The notes under the pieces are model-generated. The model did no database searches. It saw nothing but the letters and a program-made list of their open reading frames with translations, and was not told the DNA's origin. Positions 18,097 through 26,366 of a DNA stretch of 49,902 nucleotides are shown one piece after another. Within the stretch, counting starts at the first letter, position 1. Every line of letters starts with the position of its first letter. The DNA is from Candidatus Kuenenia stuttgartensis (GTDB lineage Bacteria > Planctomycetota > Planctomycetia > Planctomycetales > Planctomycetaceae), in the NCBI GenBank assembly GCA_945861975.1, contig CAMAXD010000009.1:1-49902 (forward strand), written 5' to 3'. The position numbers and the translations under genes are program-made.

Positions 18097-19314
18097 TCAG
18101 TACTTGCGAGGGCGAACAGAACCCTGAACTCGTACCGGCAGGCCCATGATGCGGAGGAAACCTTCCGCGTCAGTCTGGTCGTACGAACCGCCACGTTCCA
18201 TGCTGGCGATGTCGGCTTTGTACAGGCTATACGGCGATGTCCGACTGCTGACTCGCACGTTGCCCTTATAAAGAGTCAGCTTCACTTCTCCGGTAACAGG
18301 CTTCTGAGTTTCGCGGATGAAGGCCATCAAAGCATCCATCTTGGCACAGTACCAGAATCCGTAATAGACCATCTCAGCAACCTGAGCGCTGAGTGAGTCA
18401 CGCAGGTGAGTCAGGTCGCGGTCGAGTGTCATCTGCTCCAGACCCTGATGAGCCGCATACAGCAGCGTCATGCCCGGGGCTTCGTACACTCCACGGCTCT
18501 TCATGCCGACGAAGCGATTTTCCACGATGTCGATTCGACCGCAGCCATTGCGGCCGCCGATCTGGTTGAGTTCCTCAACGAGCTTCGCCGGGCTGAGCTT
18601 CTGACCATTGACGGCCACAGGTACGCCCGATTCAAACTGGATGGTGACAGTTTCTTCTTTGTCAGGAGCCTGCTGTGGAGAAACGGACATGCCGAAATCA
18701 ATGACGCTGGTGCCATCAACAGTAGGGTCTTCCAGGTCGCCGGCTTCGTAGCTGATATGGAGACAGTTTTCGTCGCTGGAGTAGGGCTTCTTCGCCGTTG
18801 CCTTCACTGGAATATTCTTCTTCTCGCAATATTCCAGCATCTCAGTACGGCCAGGAAACAGATCGCGGAACTTCTGCATGCGCCAAGGGGCGATAATGCG
18901 AATGCCCGGCTCCAGAGCTTCGGCGGCAAGCTGAAATCGACACTGATCGTTGCCCTTGCCAGTCGCGCCGTGTACAAAAGCTTCCGCGCCAACTTCACGG
19001 CCTCGCTGCAGGCAGGCTTTGGCGATCAGCGGACGAGCGATGCTGGTCCCCATGAGATAAATGTTCTCATACCGTGCTTGCCACTGCAGAACGGGGAACG
19101 CAAAGTCCCGACACAGCTCTTCACGAACGTCCACAAGTTCCGCAGACCTGGCTCCGATATCATGAGCCTTCTTCATGATGGCATCACGGTCTTCGCAGGG
19201 CTGACCGAGATCAACGTAGAGACAGTGAACGTCGTAACCTTCGTCCTGAAGCCATCCAACCAATACTGACGTATCCAGTCCGCCGCTGTAGGCCAGCACA
19301 ACCGATTTGCCCAC
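18097..19314 (-). CDS. argG: Argininosuccinate synthase
   Basis: A 405-residue enzyme that joins citrulline and aspartate with ATP to give argininosuccinate, the penultimate step of arginine synthesis, in the cytosol. The N-terminus has the ATP-pyrophosphatase P-loop LAYSGGLDTSVL. Further family sequences include YENIYLMGTSIARPLIAK, HGATGKGNDQCRF and the C-terminal VENRFVGMKSRGVYE. The GTG at 19314 is the start: GGAGAAG lies 6 nt upstream on the minus strand and the P-loop falls at the normal position. A longer frame to 19395 adds 27 residues unlike the family. A terminator follows at 18018-18049. argB lies elsewhere in the window (37543-38418), so arginine genes are scattered here. Confidence 0.96.
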   Translation of the reverse strand: MGKSVVLAYSGGLDTSVLVGWLQDEGYDVHCLYVDLGQPCEDRDAIMKKAHDIGARSAELVDVREELCRDFAFPVLQWQARYENIYLMGTSIARPLIAKACLQRGREVGAEAFVHGATGKGNDQCRFQLAAEALEPGIRIIAPWRMQKFRDLFPGRTEMLEYCEKKNIPVKATAKKPYSSDENCLHISYEAGDLEDPTVDGTSVIDFGMSVSPQQAPDKEETVTIQFESGVPVAVNGQKLSPAKLVEELNQIGGRNGCGRIDIVENRFVGMKSRGVYEAPGMTLLYAAHQGLEQMTLDRDLTHLRDSLSAQVAEMVYYGFWYCAKMDALMAFIRETQKPVTGEVKLTLYKGNVRVSSRTSPYSLYKADIASMERGGSYDQTDAEGFLRIMGLPVRVQGSVRPRKY

Positions 19315-19865
19315 GTGAGTCTTCTCCAACAATCCGATCCAATGAAAAACTAAACCACAGGGCGGAATGGTATCCTTGACCGGGCCGCTCGCCACCCTTG
19401 ACCCCTGAAATCAGGAAAAAGGGAATCGCGGGGATCTGGGGGCGAGTTGATTTCATGCGGATCGTGAACTGAAAAGTATCATGATCCCTTTGATTCAGGG
19501 GCGTTGATGATCTCAGAGTTCTGAATAACTGAGTTCTGAACATCTGAGTTCTGAATAACTGAGTTCTGAATAACTGAGTTCTGAATAACTGTGATGTATC
19601 ACGATGCCAGTCCTGCTGGCCATGTTCAGGGCACGAATAAGTGAATCTAACTCTCTTCACCAGATGAGCGCCTGATTGACTCTCCAGTGAGAAGAAAGCC
19701 CAACGGAAACGCGATAAAGTCATAAGTTGTTTTATGCCAATGACTTAAGGAATACATTGCGGCGTGAATCCCAATTGACGCAAGGTCGGTGTTCGCCGTA
19801 CACTTCCGGGGCGATCATCAGCAGGGAAAGCGGATGGTCTCTGGGAATTTGTCAGGGACGACAGT
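19315..19865. other. Divergent argG-kdsD intergenic region
   Basis: This 550-bp region contains the promoters of the divergent argG and kdsD genes. It holds a five-copy 15-bp tandem repeat (19516-19590). No confident promoter hexamers, arginine-repressor boxes or leader structure were recognised. Confidence 0.5.
19516..19590. repeat. 15-bp tandem repeat, five copies
   Basis: The unit gagttctgaataact is repeated at 19516, 19531, 19546, 19561 and 19576; the second copy differs (gagttctgaacatct). On the minus strand it would read as an LFRTQ pentapeptide repeat, but that frame has no start context and runs into the argG promoter side, so I treat it as non-coding. Copy number may vary between strains. 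Confidence 0.92.
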
Positions 19866-20942
19866 ATGCCACCGAACACAACACCGCGCGCGGTCATCTC
19901 CTTCGAAGATGTTGAGCAACTGCGTGAAGCGCGGAGGATCATTCGGCAGGAAGCGGATTCGCTCGTGCGGCTTTCGGAGTCGCTTGACCCCTGTTTTTGT
20001 GACGCTGTTCGGCTCATCCGGGACTGTCGTGGTTGTGTGATCGTCACGGGCGTTGGCAAAGCCGGGCTGATTGGTCAGAAGATCGTCGCCACGCTGGCCA
20101 GTACCGGAACTCGCGCCCACTTCATGCATCCGACGGAAGCACGCCACGGTGATCTCGGCTGCGTTGGTTCTGCGGATGTCATCCTTGCGTTGTCCAATAG
20201 CGGTGAGTCTGAAGAACTGATCAGTCTGATCCCTTCCATTCGACAGCTTCAGGTGCCGCTGATTGCGGTGACTCGGGATTCTGACAATACGCTCGCCCGG
20301 CATGCCAGTGTCGTCGTGCGATTTGGAAAGCATGAAGAAGCGGGAAGTCTGAATCTTGCCCCATCATGTTCCACGACTGCGATGCTGGCCATTGGCGACG
20401 CGATGGCCCTTGTTTTAAGTCAGTTGCGAGGCTTCACGTCTCACGACTTTGCGAAGTATCATCCTGCCGGAAGCCTTGGCCGTCAGTTGTGTCCGGTGCG
20501 CGACGTCATGCGTTCGGGGCCGCAGTTGCGAATTGCATCGGAGAACGAAACGGTACGAGAAGTCATGATTCATCATAGTCATCCGGGGCGACGGACTGGA
20601 GCTGTGATTCTGACGGATGGCGAAGGTCGACTGACGGGGATTTTCACCGACAGTGACCTTGCCCGCCTGTTTGAAAATCGTCGAGATGAACAGTTGGATC
20701 AGCCGATTCGCATGGTCATGACAGCGAATCCAATTACCGTCGCACCGGGCGTGCTGCTTCCGGAAGCGATCCATCTGATGTCGGAACGCAAGCTGAGCGA
20801 AGTTCCGGTGATTGATCCGGATCGTTTTCCCATTGGAATGCTGGACATTACCGATGTGCTGCAGCGAGTCGAAAGTGCGGATCGGTTGCTGAGAAGTCAC
20901 TCGGATACTGTTCTCCCCCAGCCCACAATTCGTTCGGCGTGA
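19866..20942 (+). CDS. kdsD: D-arabinose-5-phosphate isomerase (KpsF/GutQ family)
   Basis: A 358-residue enzyme that interconverts ribulose-5-phosphate and arabinose-5-phosphate, the first step of Kdo synthesis for LPS. The N-terminal SIS domain (about residues 40-180) has VTGVGKAGLIGQKIVATLAS, the STGT-type segment followed by HPTEARHGDLG, and LSNSGESEEL. Two CBS domains follow (about 218-345) with DVMRSGPQ and VMTANPITVAPG. KYHPAGSLGRQL is a family signature. It is about 30 residues longer than E. coli KdsD, mostly at the ends. The large LptA-like envelope gene begins 113 bp downstream on the same strand, which fits an outer-membrane lipopolysaccharide role. Confidence 0.93.
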   Translation: MPPNTTPRAVISFEDVEQLREARRIIRQEADSLVRLSESLDPCFCDAVRLIRDCRGCVIVTGVGKAGLIGQKIVATLASTGTRAHFMHPTEARHGDLGCVGSADVILALSNSGESEELISLIPSIRQLQVPLIAVTRDSDNTLARHASVVVRFGKHEEAGSLNLAPSCSTTAMLAIGDAMALVLSQLRGFTSHDFAKYHPAGSLGRQLCPVRDVMRSGPQLRIASENETVREVMIHHSHPGRRTGAVILTDGEGRLTGIFTDSDLARLFENRRDEQLDQPIRMVMTANPITVAPGVLLPEAIHLMSERKLSEVPVIDPDRFPIGMLDITDVLQRVESADRLLRSHSDTVLPQPTIRSA

Positions 20943-21034
20943 TCGTCAAAACTCTTATTCAAGATGTGGCCACGATTGAGGCTGTCATGGATCAGGTCTC
21001 CCGCGAACACTCGACGTCAATTTATACCGTGTGA
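20939..21034 (+). CDS. Possible 31-codon ORF overlapping the kdsD stop
   Basis: A GTG at 20939 overlaps the kdsD TGA (GTGA junction) and opens a 31-codon frame (VIVKTLIQDVATIEAVMDQV, then SREHSTSIYTV) ending 21 bp before the next gene. The sequence is not low-complexity and is helix-compatible. There is no independent ribosome-binding site and I recognise no homologue. It may simply be chance. Confidence 0.2.
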   Translation: MIVKTLIQDVATIEAVMDQVSREHSTSIYTV

Positions 21035-21055
21035 AAAATAGTTCTGAAAACAATC

Positions 21056-24000
21056 ATGTCGCTGTCATCATTATCCAGTGGACCTCGAACCGTGCTTGTC
21101 GGCATCGGTCTGGTCGCTGTGTATCTGGTGTATTCGCGACTTACGTCGCCGTGGCTGATTGTGGAACGCAAGCAGGCTCCGGTTCCGAAACAATCGCGGG
21201 ACCACGAAAAACAGCCGTTGTTTACTCAGCAGGCCGCAAAATGGTTTGAACAGGATCGCTGGGTTCAGAACGCGAACGCCCGATTTCGTGACGGCCAGCG
21301 GTTGTTATTTTTCAATGACTACGAGCTGGAAAACAACAGCCATTCGATCGCCATCAGTCCGGTCGCCTTGTTGTGGCAGCAGGACGACAGCGAGCAACCG
21401 ATCACCGCGACTGCTGATTCTGCACAGTTGAATTCGTCATCAGCGTTTGACATGCAGCAGGGGAAATTTGGAAAGATCGTTTCCGGTTTCCTTGCCGGTG
21501 ACGTTCATATCGCCGGTCCGGATGGACTCAGTATCGAAGGCAGCGGATTTCATATCTCCGAAGATGCGATGAAGATCTGGACCAGCCAGCCCGTAAAGTT
21601 TGCCTGGGAAACTCATTCGGGGCGTGCAGAGTCGGGAGCGGAGATTGAGTTGCTGGCTTCGAAAGATTCGGCGAAATCCGGATTGATGGCTGTGAATGAT
21701 GTTCAGCGGATTCGCCTGCGAGGTCGGGTGCACTGTAATCTGTGCTTCAATGATCGTCACGGAGATCGTGAGCCGGTGCAGATGACGGTCAGCGCTGCCA
21801 ACGGCTTTGAATTCTTCGTGCCGACGAAGCAGGCCACATTTCACGGTTTTGTGGACCAGAAGGTCAACATGGACAATCAGGTTCTTGTTGAGCGTCCGAT
21901 GCCGAATGGCACGCTGGATCGTCTGCATTGTGCACGTCTCGACCTGATGTTCCAGCCGAAGATTCGTGATGCTGCCGCAGGACAAAAATCAACTCAACTG
22001 CAGCTTTCAAGAATCATTGCGGAGGGACAGCCGGCCGAGTTTCGAACGATCAAAGACGGTGAAGATCAGGTCTACGCGGCCATGGGCAAGATGGTCTACC
22101 ATCTCAATGATCATCGTCTGGAATTGATGGATCGAAGCGTCGCCGCTGATGGCAGCCGAATTCCGGTGGAAGTTCATCAGAATGGTACGAAACTGACCAC
22201 GGCCTATTCGGTTGTGACGATGACAGAAGATAATGACGTACAGGCGATCCAGTGTCGCGGCGAAGGCCGGATCGGTCCATCGACACGCATTCCGGGTGAG
22301 GGCGATCAAAGCGAAAAGCCGATCTTCGGAGCCGCCTGGAAAGAGTCGCTCGTTATGCTTCGCGGTGAGGAACCCAGGATCACTCTGACTGGTGCCGCCA
22401 AAGTCGTTCAGGCCAGTCGACAGCCCACGGGAAAGCTTGCTGTGGATTTGTCTCTGGGTGGCAATCGGATCGACATGTTGCTGGACGAAACTGCTCAGGA
22501 ATCGCCGGCAGCCGAGTCTATTAATAAAGCCGAGTCTATTAATAAATCTGAGATGACATCTTCTATGCAGGGGATGAGCCTGTCGAACTTATCGCCTCGA
22601 CAACTTGTGGCGACTGGCAACGTGAGTATGCTCGGGCAAGGAGTGAACGGGGAGGTTCGAGAGAAACTGACCGTGACATTTCAGAAGACACCGGCTCTGG
22701 TTCCCGAGGCTGGTTCCATACGAACCGTCAGTCAAACGGCGGAATCACCACCGGCAAAGCCCAACGGGAAGACACAGTTTTCTTCGGACACTGTCGAAGC
22801 CATTGTCTTGATGGTCGAATCATCAAAGCCACAGTTTGATGATGTTTGGCTGAAGGGCAATGTTCAGATTTCAAATGAGTCAGTCAGTCCGAAGGATGCA
22901 AAGGACTCCCGAAACTTCAAAGCCAGTGGCAACATGTTGCATGCGGCCGGTGGCTTTCGTGAAAACACGGAGCTCAGTCTGTTCGGAGATCCCGCTGTCG
23001 TTGTGAGTTCCGACAATCGCATCGAAGGCCAGCGAATTGATCTGACGGAGATGAAGGCTACGTCATCCGGGAATCAGCGACAGGCTCGTGTGGATGGCAG
23101 TGGCCGCATTCGTTTCGTTGTCAACAGGGGACTCGATGGGAAACCACTGGAGAAGGATTCTCCGCTGGACATCTATTGGGGCCAGGAAATGAGCTACAGT
23201 GGTCGCACCGCCCATTTCGTGGGTAATGTTCGCGCAGTCCTTAACAATGAGCTCGATCACGACGTCGAACTGACCTGCGCCGGACTGAAGGTGCATTTTT
23301 CGGAAGACGTGAAACTGGAGCCGTCCGGGAAAGCGGATGAATTTCGTCTGGCGGAGTCCGGCGGTTCGCAGGCTCCCTCCGGAGATATTGAACGCATTGA
23401 ATGTGAGAGCCGTGTCGTCGTGAAGATCGACATCATGACGGCCGGCGCGGTGACTGCTCGCCATTATGCGGAGTTCGCGGACCTGGAATTCAATGCACTC
23501 ACGGGCGATTTCAAGGCGACCGGTCCGGGACTGATTGAGTCCGTCCAGCCGGATAAAGGACAGCGCGGGCTGGCGGCTTCGAATCGGACAGTCGCTCGTT
23601 CCAATACGCCCGCCAAAACATCTGAGGAAGCGTTCTACTACATTCGCGCACAGTTTATCGGGACTCTGAATGGCAACTCTCACAGTGAATATGTTCGACT
23701 CAAACAGCATGTTCGAGGAACCTTTGGGCCGGTGCGAGAACTGACCGGTCGACTGAACATTGATGGTTTGAATGCTGAAGAACTGCCGGATAATGCCGGA
23801 GCCCTTGAGTGTGAAAATCTGTCGATTTCTGCGGTCCCCAGTACATTGCCGGAACAGCAGTCGTCGTTCTCGTTGGTGGCGGAATCCAACTCGTCAGCAT
23901 CGAGCTCGGGAACTCGACGCCCCTGTCGGTTTGAGTCACGCTTGTTTGCTGGACTGGCAGACAAGATTATGTACGACCATTCTAAGCAGCAGTTTATTTT

Positions 24001-24160
24001 GCTGGCTGATGAAGGCCGCCAGGCAACTGTTTCCAACCAGCGCGACGGGGGAGACAGACAGGTTCTGAATGGTGGTCGGTTTGAATACTATCGAGACAAG
24101 AACCACCTGAAGGCGAATCAGATTACGGGCGTGCAAAGCACCGGTGACCTGACCGATTAG
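21056..24160 (+). CDS. Very large LptA/OstA-like envelope protein
   Basis: A 1034-residue protein with a single N-terminal membrane anchor (VLVGIGLVAVYLVYSRL, about residues 13-29) and a long extracytoplasmic beta-rich remainder. Recurrent short units resemble the OstA/LptA/LptC fold, for example FLAGDVHIAGPDGLSIEGSG, VATGNVSMLGQGVNGE, VWLKGNVQISNES, VDGSGRIRFVVN and FVGNVRAVLNN. LptA and LptC carry LPS across the periplasm, and the gene directly follows kdsD, so an LPS-export or assembly role is a reasonable inference. Typical LptA and LptC are about 180-190 residues, so this would be a strongly expanded form with several OstA-like blocks. A short in-frame duplication (AESINKAESINK) lies near residues 485-496. 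ATG 21056 has no strong ribosome-binding site. The family assignment is tentative. Confidence 0.65.
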   Translation: MSLSSLSSGPRTVLVGIGLVAVYLVYSRLTSPWLIVERKQAPVPKQSRDHEKQPLFTQQAAKWFEQDRWVQNANARFRDGQRLLFFNDYELENNSHSIAISPVALLWQQDDSEQPITATADSAQLNSSSAFDMQQGKFGKIVSGFLAGDVHIAGPDGLSIEGSGFHISEDAMKIWTSQPVKFAWETHSGRAESGAEIELLASKDSAKSGLMAVNDVQRIRLRGRVHCNLCFNDRHGDREPVQMTVSAANGFEFFVPTKQATFHGFVDQKVNMDNQVLVERPMPNGTLDRLHCARLDLMFQPKIRDAAAGQKSTQLQLSRIIAEGQPAEFRTIKDGEDQVYAAMGKMVYHLNDHRLELMDRSVAADGSRIPVEVHQNGTKLTTAYSVVTMTEDNDVQAIQCRGEGRIGPSTRIPGEGDQSEKPIFGAAWKESLVMLRGEEPRITLTGAAKVVQASRQPTGKLAVDLSLGGNRIDMLLDETAQESPAAESINKAESINKSEMTSSMQGMSLSNLSPRQLVATGNVSMLGQGVNGEVREKLTVTFQKTPALVPEAGSIRTVSQTAESPPAKPNGKTQFSSDTVEAIVLMVESSKPQFDDVWLKGNVQISNESVSPKDAKDSRNFKASGNMLHAAGGFRENTELSLFGDPAVVVSSDNRIEGQRIDLTEMKATSSGNQRQARVDGSGRIRFVVNRGLDGKPLEKDSPLDIYWGQEMSYSGRTAHFVGNVRAVLNNELDHDVELTCAGLKVHFSEDVKLEPSGKADEFRLAESGGSQAPSGDIERIECESRVVVKIDIMTAGAVTARHYAEFADLEFNALTGDFKATGPGLIESVQPDKGQRGLAASNRTVARSNTPAKTSEEAFYYIRAQFIGTLNGNSHSEYVRLKQHVRGTFGPVRELTGRLNIDGLNAEELPDNAGALECENLSISAVPSTLPEQQSSFSLVAESNSSASSSGTRRPCRFESRLFAGLADKIMYDHSKQQFILLADEGRQATVSNQRDGGDRQVLNGGRFEYYRDKNHLKANQITGVQSTGDLTD

Positions 24161-24169
24161 AATGCGCCT

Positions 24170-24207
24170 GAGCAGCAACGTGAGGGATGAGCAGCAACGT
24201 GAGGGAT
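24170..24207 (+). repeat. 19-bp tandem duplication after the LptA-like gene
   Basis: gagcagcaacgtgagggat occurs at 24170-24188 and again at 24189-24207, and a third copy starts (gagc). It lies immediately after the stop at 24160. Confidence 0.88.
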
Positions 24208-24396
24208 GAGCGAACAACTGGCGGACTCCGAGCGAAAGTGCTGGCACAAGAACCCGCTGTTTGCGGTAAAAAATGACTCTTACTGATCGTTTGGATTGGC
24301 GTTGGTTAAAAAAATGAGCAGAATCTGCAGAGCCCGGAAAATCGGTGTAACCGACATTTGGCCGGGTTGAATTGCTCTGCAGGGTGCCTCTCCGTC

Positions 24397-24570
24397 ATGT
24401 CCAGCGATATTCCTCCGGATCGCCGTGAACTCAGATTCGCGCAGCCCCTTTCCGCCTTTCTGTCTGATGACAGCGTCCGGGTTTTCGTGCCGGAAACGAG
24501 TGTCGTGGGAGCAGCCCTGTGCCTGATTGCCTGGGCGGTCGTGTCGTGGATGGGGCTGATTTCGGCCTGA
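24397..24570 (+). CDS. Possible small single-pass membrane protein
   Basis: A 57-codon frame from ATG 24397: a charged N-terminus (MSSDIPPDRRELRFAQPLSA) followed by one hydrophobic helix (VVGAALCLIAWAVVSWMGLI). It ends 37 bp before the SUI1-like gene, in the same direction, so the two could be co-transcribed. No family was recognised. The amino-acid pattern (soluble lead, one clean transmembrane helix) supports a real gene, but there is no strong ribosome-binding site. Confidence 0.45.
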   Translation: MSSDIPPDRRELRFAQPLSAFLSDDSVRVFVPETSVVGAALCLIAWAVVSWMGLISA

Positions 24571-24607
24571 TGTTTATTCGGTGCGGCGATTAACGGAGTG
24601 ATCAGAC

Positions 24608-24949
24608 ATGGGTTTGCTGGCTGGGACCAAATTTGATCGACCACCCCATTGTGATCGTTGTGAAAAACTCGAGTCAGAATGTACCTGCCCTCCGCCAGAG
24701 CCAAAGCGAAAACCTCCCGAGAAACAGACCCTTCGGATCGGTGTCGAAAAGCGTAAGCACGGCCGCGTGATGACGATCGTTCGTGATCTCGATGCGGCGG
24801 AAAATGATGTGCCGGAGCTGCTGAAGAAGCTGAAGAATGCCTGCGGTGCTGGCGGGACGATTGCAGACGGCAATATCGAAGTTCAGGGTGCTCACCTGGA
24901 TCGAGTTCGCGCGGAGCTGCAGAAGATCGGATACAAGGTCAAAGGCTGA
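24608..24949 (+). CDS. yciH: SUI1/eIF1-like translation factor
   Basis: A 113-residue protein of the SUI1 (eIF1/YciH) family, which affects start-codon selection fidelity. The N-terminus has CDRCEKLESECTC, a possible zinc-binding cluster, and a basic linker. The SUI1 fold follows: LRIGVEKRKHGRVMTIVRDL, LLKKLKNACGAGGTIADGNI and the C-terminal helix VRAELQKIGYKVKG. The GAGGT segment is the conserved family loop. ATG 24608 has GGAG about 9 nt upstream. SUI1 proteins occur in archaea, eukaryotes and some bacteria including planctomycetes; the exact role in bacteria is uncertain. Confidence 0.9.
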   Translation: MGLLAGTKFDRPPHCDRCEKLESECTCPPPEPKRKPPEKQTLRIGVEKRKHGRVMTIVRDLDAAENDVPELLKKLKNACGAGGTIADGNIEVQGAHLDRVRAELQKIGYKVKG

Positions 24950-25095
24950 TCAGGGGCAAAGGATCACGTTTACCGTATCGGTTCTTCGCACGTTTTGCAT
25001 TCAGGGCGGGTGTTCGCAGCATACCTTCAGTATTCAGCCTCAATCGTGGCAGTGAAAAACAATGGTGTGTCTCTACCACTTTTCGGAGCTCTGAA

Positions 25096-25461
25096 TTGCA
25101 TCACAACGTCAAATCAATTCGCCCATTCATCGGGGCAAAAGCCTTTGAGATCTCCCGCCAGTTCTACAGAGATCTGGGGTTTGAGGAGTCTGTGGTTTCA
25201 AAGGACATGAGCTTGTTTAAGACAGATGGAGTTGGCTTCTACCTTCAGAACGCTTACGTGAAGGACTGGATCGACAACACGATGTTGTTTCTGGAAGTCG
25301 ACGACGTGGAACGCCATTGGAGCGAACTGAAGACGTTGGAACTGCCTGCCAGGTATGAAAATGTCAGGCTGACTTCGATTCGCACGGAGCCCTGGGGCAA
25401 AGAGTACTTTCTGCACGATCCCTCAGGAGTTCTCTGGCACTTTGGTGAGTTTCGAAACTGA
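25096..25461 (+). CDS. VOC-superfamily (glyoxalase/bleomycin-resistance type) protein
   Basis: A 121-residue single-domain protein of the vicinal oxygen chelate fold. The first half has IRPFIGAKAFEISRQFYRDL and the second ends in DPSGVLWHFGEF, the usual terminal beta strand of VOC domains. The start appears to be TTG 25096, with GGAG about 9 nt upstream. Metal ligands are not fully preserved, so it may bind a small molecule rather than catalyse. It stands alone, 146 bp after the SUI1-like gene. Confidence 0.8.
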   Translation: MHHNVKSIRPFIGAKAFEISRQFYRDLGFEESVVSKDMSLFKTDGVGFYLQNAYVKDWIDNTMLFLEVDDVERHWSELKTLELPARYENVRLTSIRTEPWGKEYFLHDPSGVLWHFGEFRN

Positions 25462-25720
25462 GGCCGCTTCAATTCCGCATCAGAAAGAATCAACAGGCTT
25501 GTACGATCGCCTTCTGCATGTCAACTCGTTCCTTGCCACGAGCGGGCTGGAGACAGATTGACATTCTGGCGGAAGAAGTCATTCGTCGTAGTGCGGCATG
25601 GAAACACACTGATCGCCAGTGACGGAGAAACAATGCGATACTCTGTTTGAATCAGCGATCTGTAATCGTACGATGCACGCATGATTTGACGCCGAAGAAA
25701 TCTTCAGGAGTGTGTATTGA

Positions 25721-26335
25721 ATGAGACGTTCTTACCTGTCGGGCTGTCTGGCCCTGTTGATGGTGACAACCGCAATGGCTGAAGACTCGCTCATTCCATT
25801 GTTCGATTTCACTGGAGTCGAGGCTGTCAAAGATTGGCAGGCGGTGAACGATGGCGTGATGGGGGGCGTGTCGGAAGGCAAGTTTAAGATCACTGATGCG
25901 AAGACGATGGAATTCTTCGGCACGCTGTCATTAGCAAACAATGGTGGCTTTGCTTCGGTGCGGTCGAAGACGAAGAAGTTCGATCTGAAGAAAGGTGATA
26001 CGCTGGTCGTCAAGATCCGTGGCGATGGGCGGGAATACACGCTGAACCTCTACCCGAACAGGTCAAGAACCGCCTTTTCATACAGGGCTCCGGTGCAAAC
26101 GAAGAAGGATGAATGGATCGAAGTCAAAGTCCCGCTCGATGAATTCGAAGCGACTTCATTTGGTCGGGTTGTCAGGGAAGCCGGTCCTGTAAAACCAGAA
26201 GAGATCAGCTCCGTGGGTTTTCTGTTGGGTGACAAAAAGGCTGGGTTGTTCAAGCTGGAAGTGGAGTCGATCAAGGTGGAACGGGCTGCAATTGCGAGCG
26301 GCGAGATCGAAGGCAAAAAACCAGATTCCGAATGA
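25721..26335 (+). CDS. Secreted CIA30 (NDUFAF1-like) family protein
   Basis: A 204-residue protein of the CIA30 family, named after the mitochondrial complex I assembly factor NDUFAF1; bacterial members have no firm function. A signal peptide (MRRSYLSGCLALLMVTTAMA) is followed by the CIA30 domain with WQAVNDGVMGGVSEGKF, NNGGFASVRSKTKKFDL and VGFLLGDKKAGLFKLEVESI. AGGAG lies about 10 nt before ATG 25721. Periplasmic location is expected. A carbohydrate-binding jellyroll fold is the usual prediction for this family. It is convergent with the MFS gene, 31 bp apart, with no clear terminator between. Confidence 0.88.
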   Translation: MRRSYLSGCLALLMVTTAMAEDSLIPLFDFTGVEAVKDWQAVNDGVMGGVSEGKFKITDAKTMEFFGTLSLANNGGFASVRSKTKKFDLKKGDTLVVKIRGDGREYTLNLYPNRSRTAFSYRAPVQTKKDEWIEVKVPLDEFEATSFGRVVREAGPVKPEEISSVGFLLGDKKAGLFKLEVESIKVERAAIASGEIEGKKPDSE

Positions 26336-26366
26336 TTCTTTGCCTCTCTTCCAAACCCCTAAAGCT

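Noticed and set aside
18406-19269. 287-codon plus-strand frame
   Set aside because: It lies entirely antisense within argG, whose protein is unmistakable; a codon-bias shadow.
19211-19723. Minus-strand frame with LFRTQ pentapeptide repeats
   Set aside because: The peptide repeat is only the 15-bp tandem DNA repeat read in frame; it overlaps the argG start in another frame and lacks a start signal.
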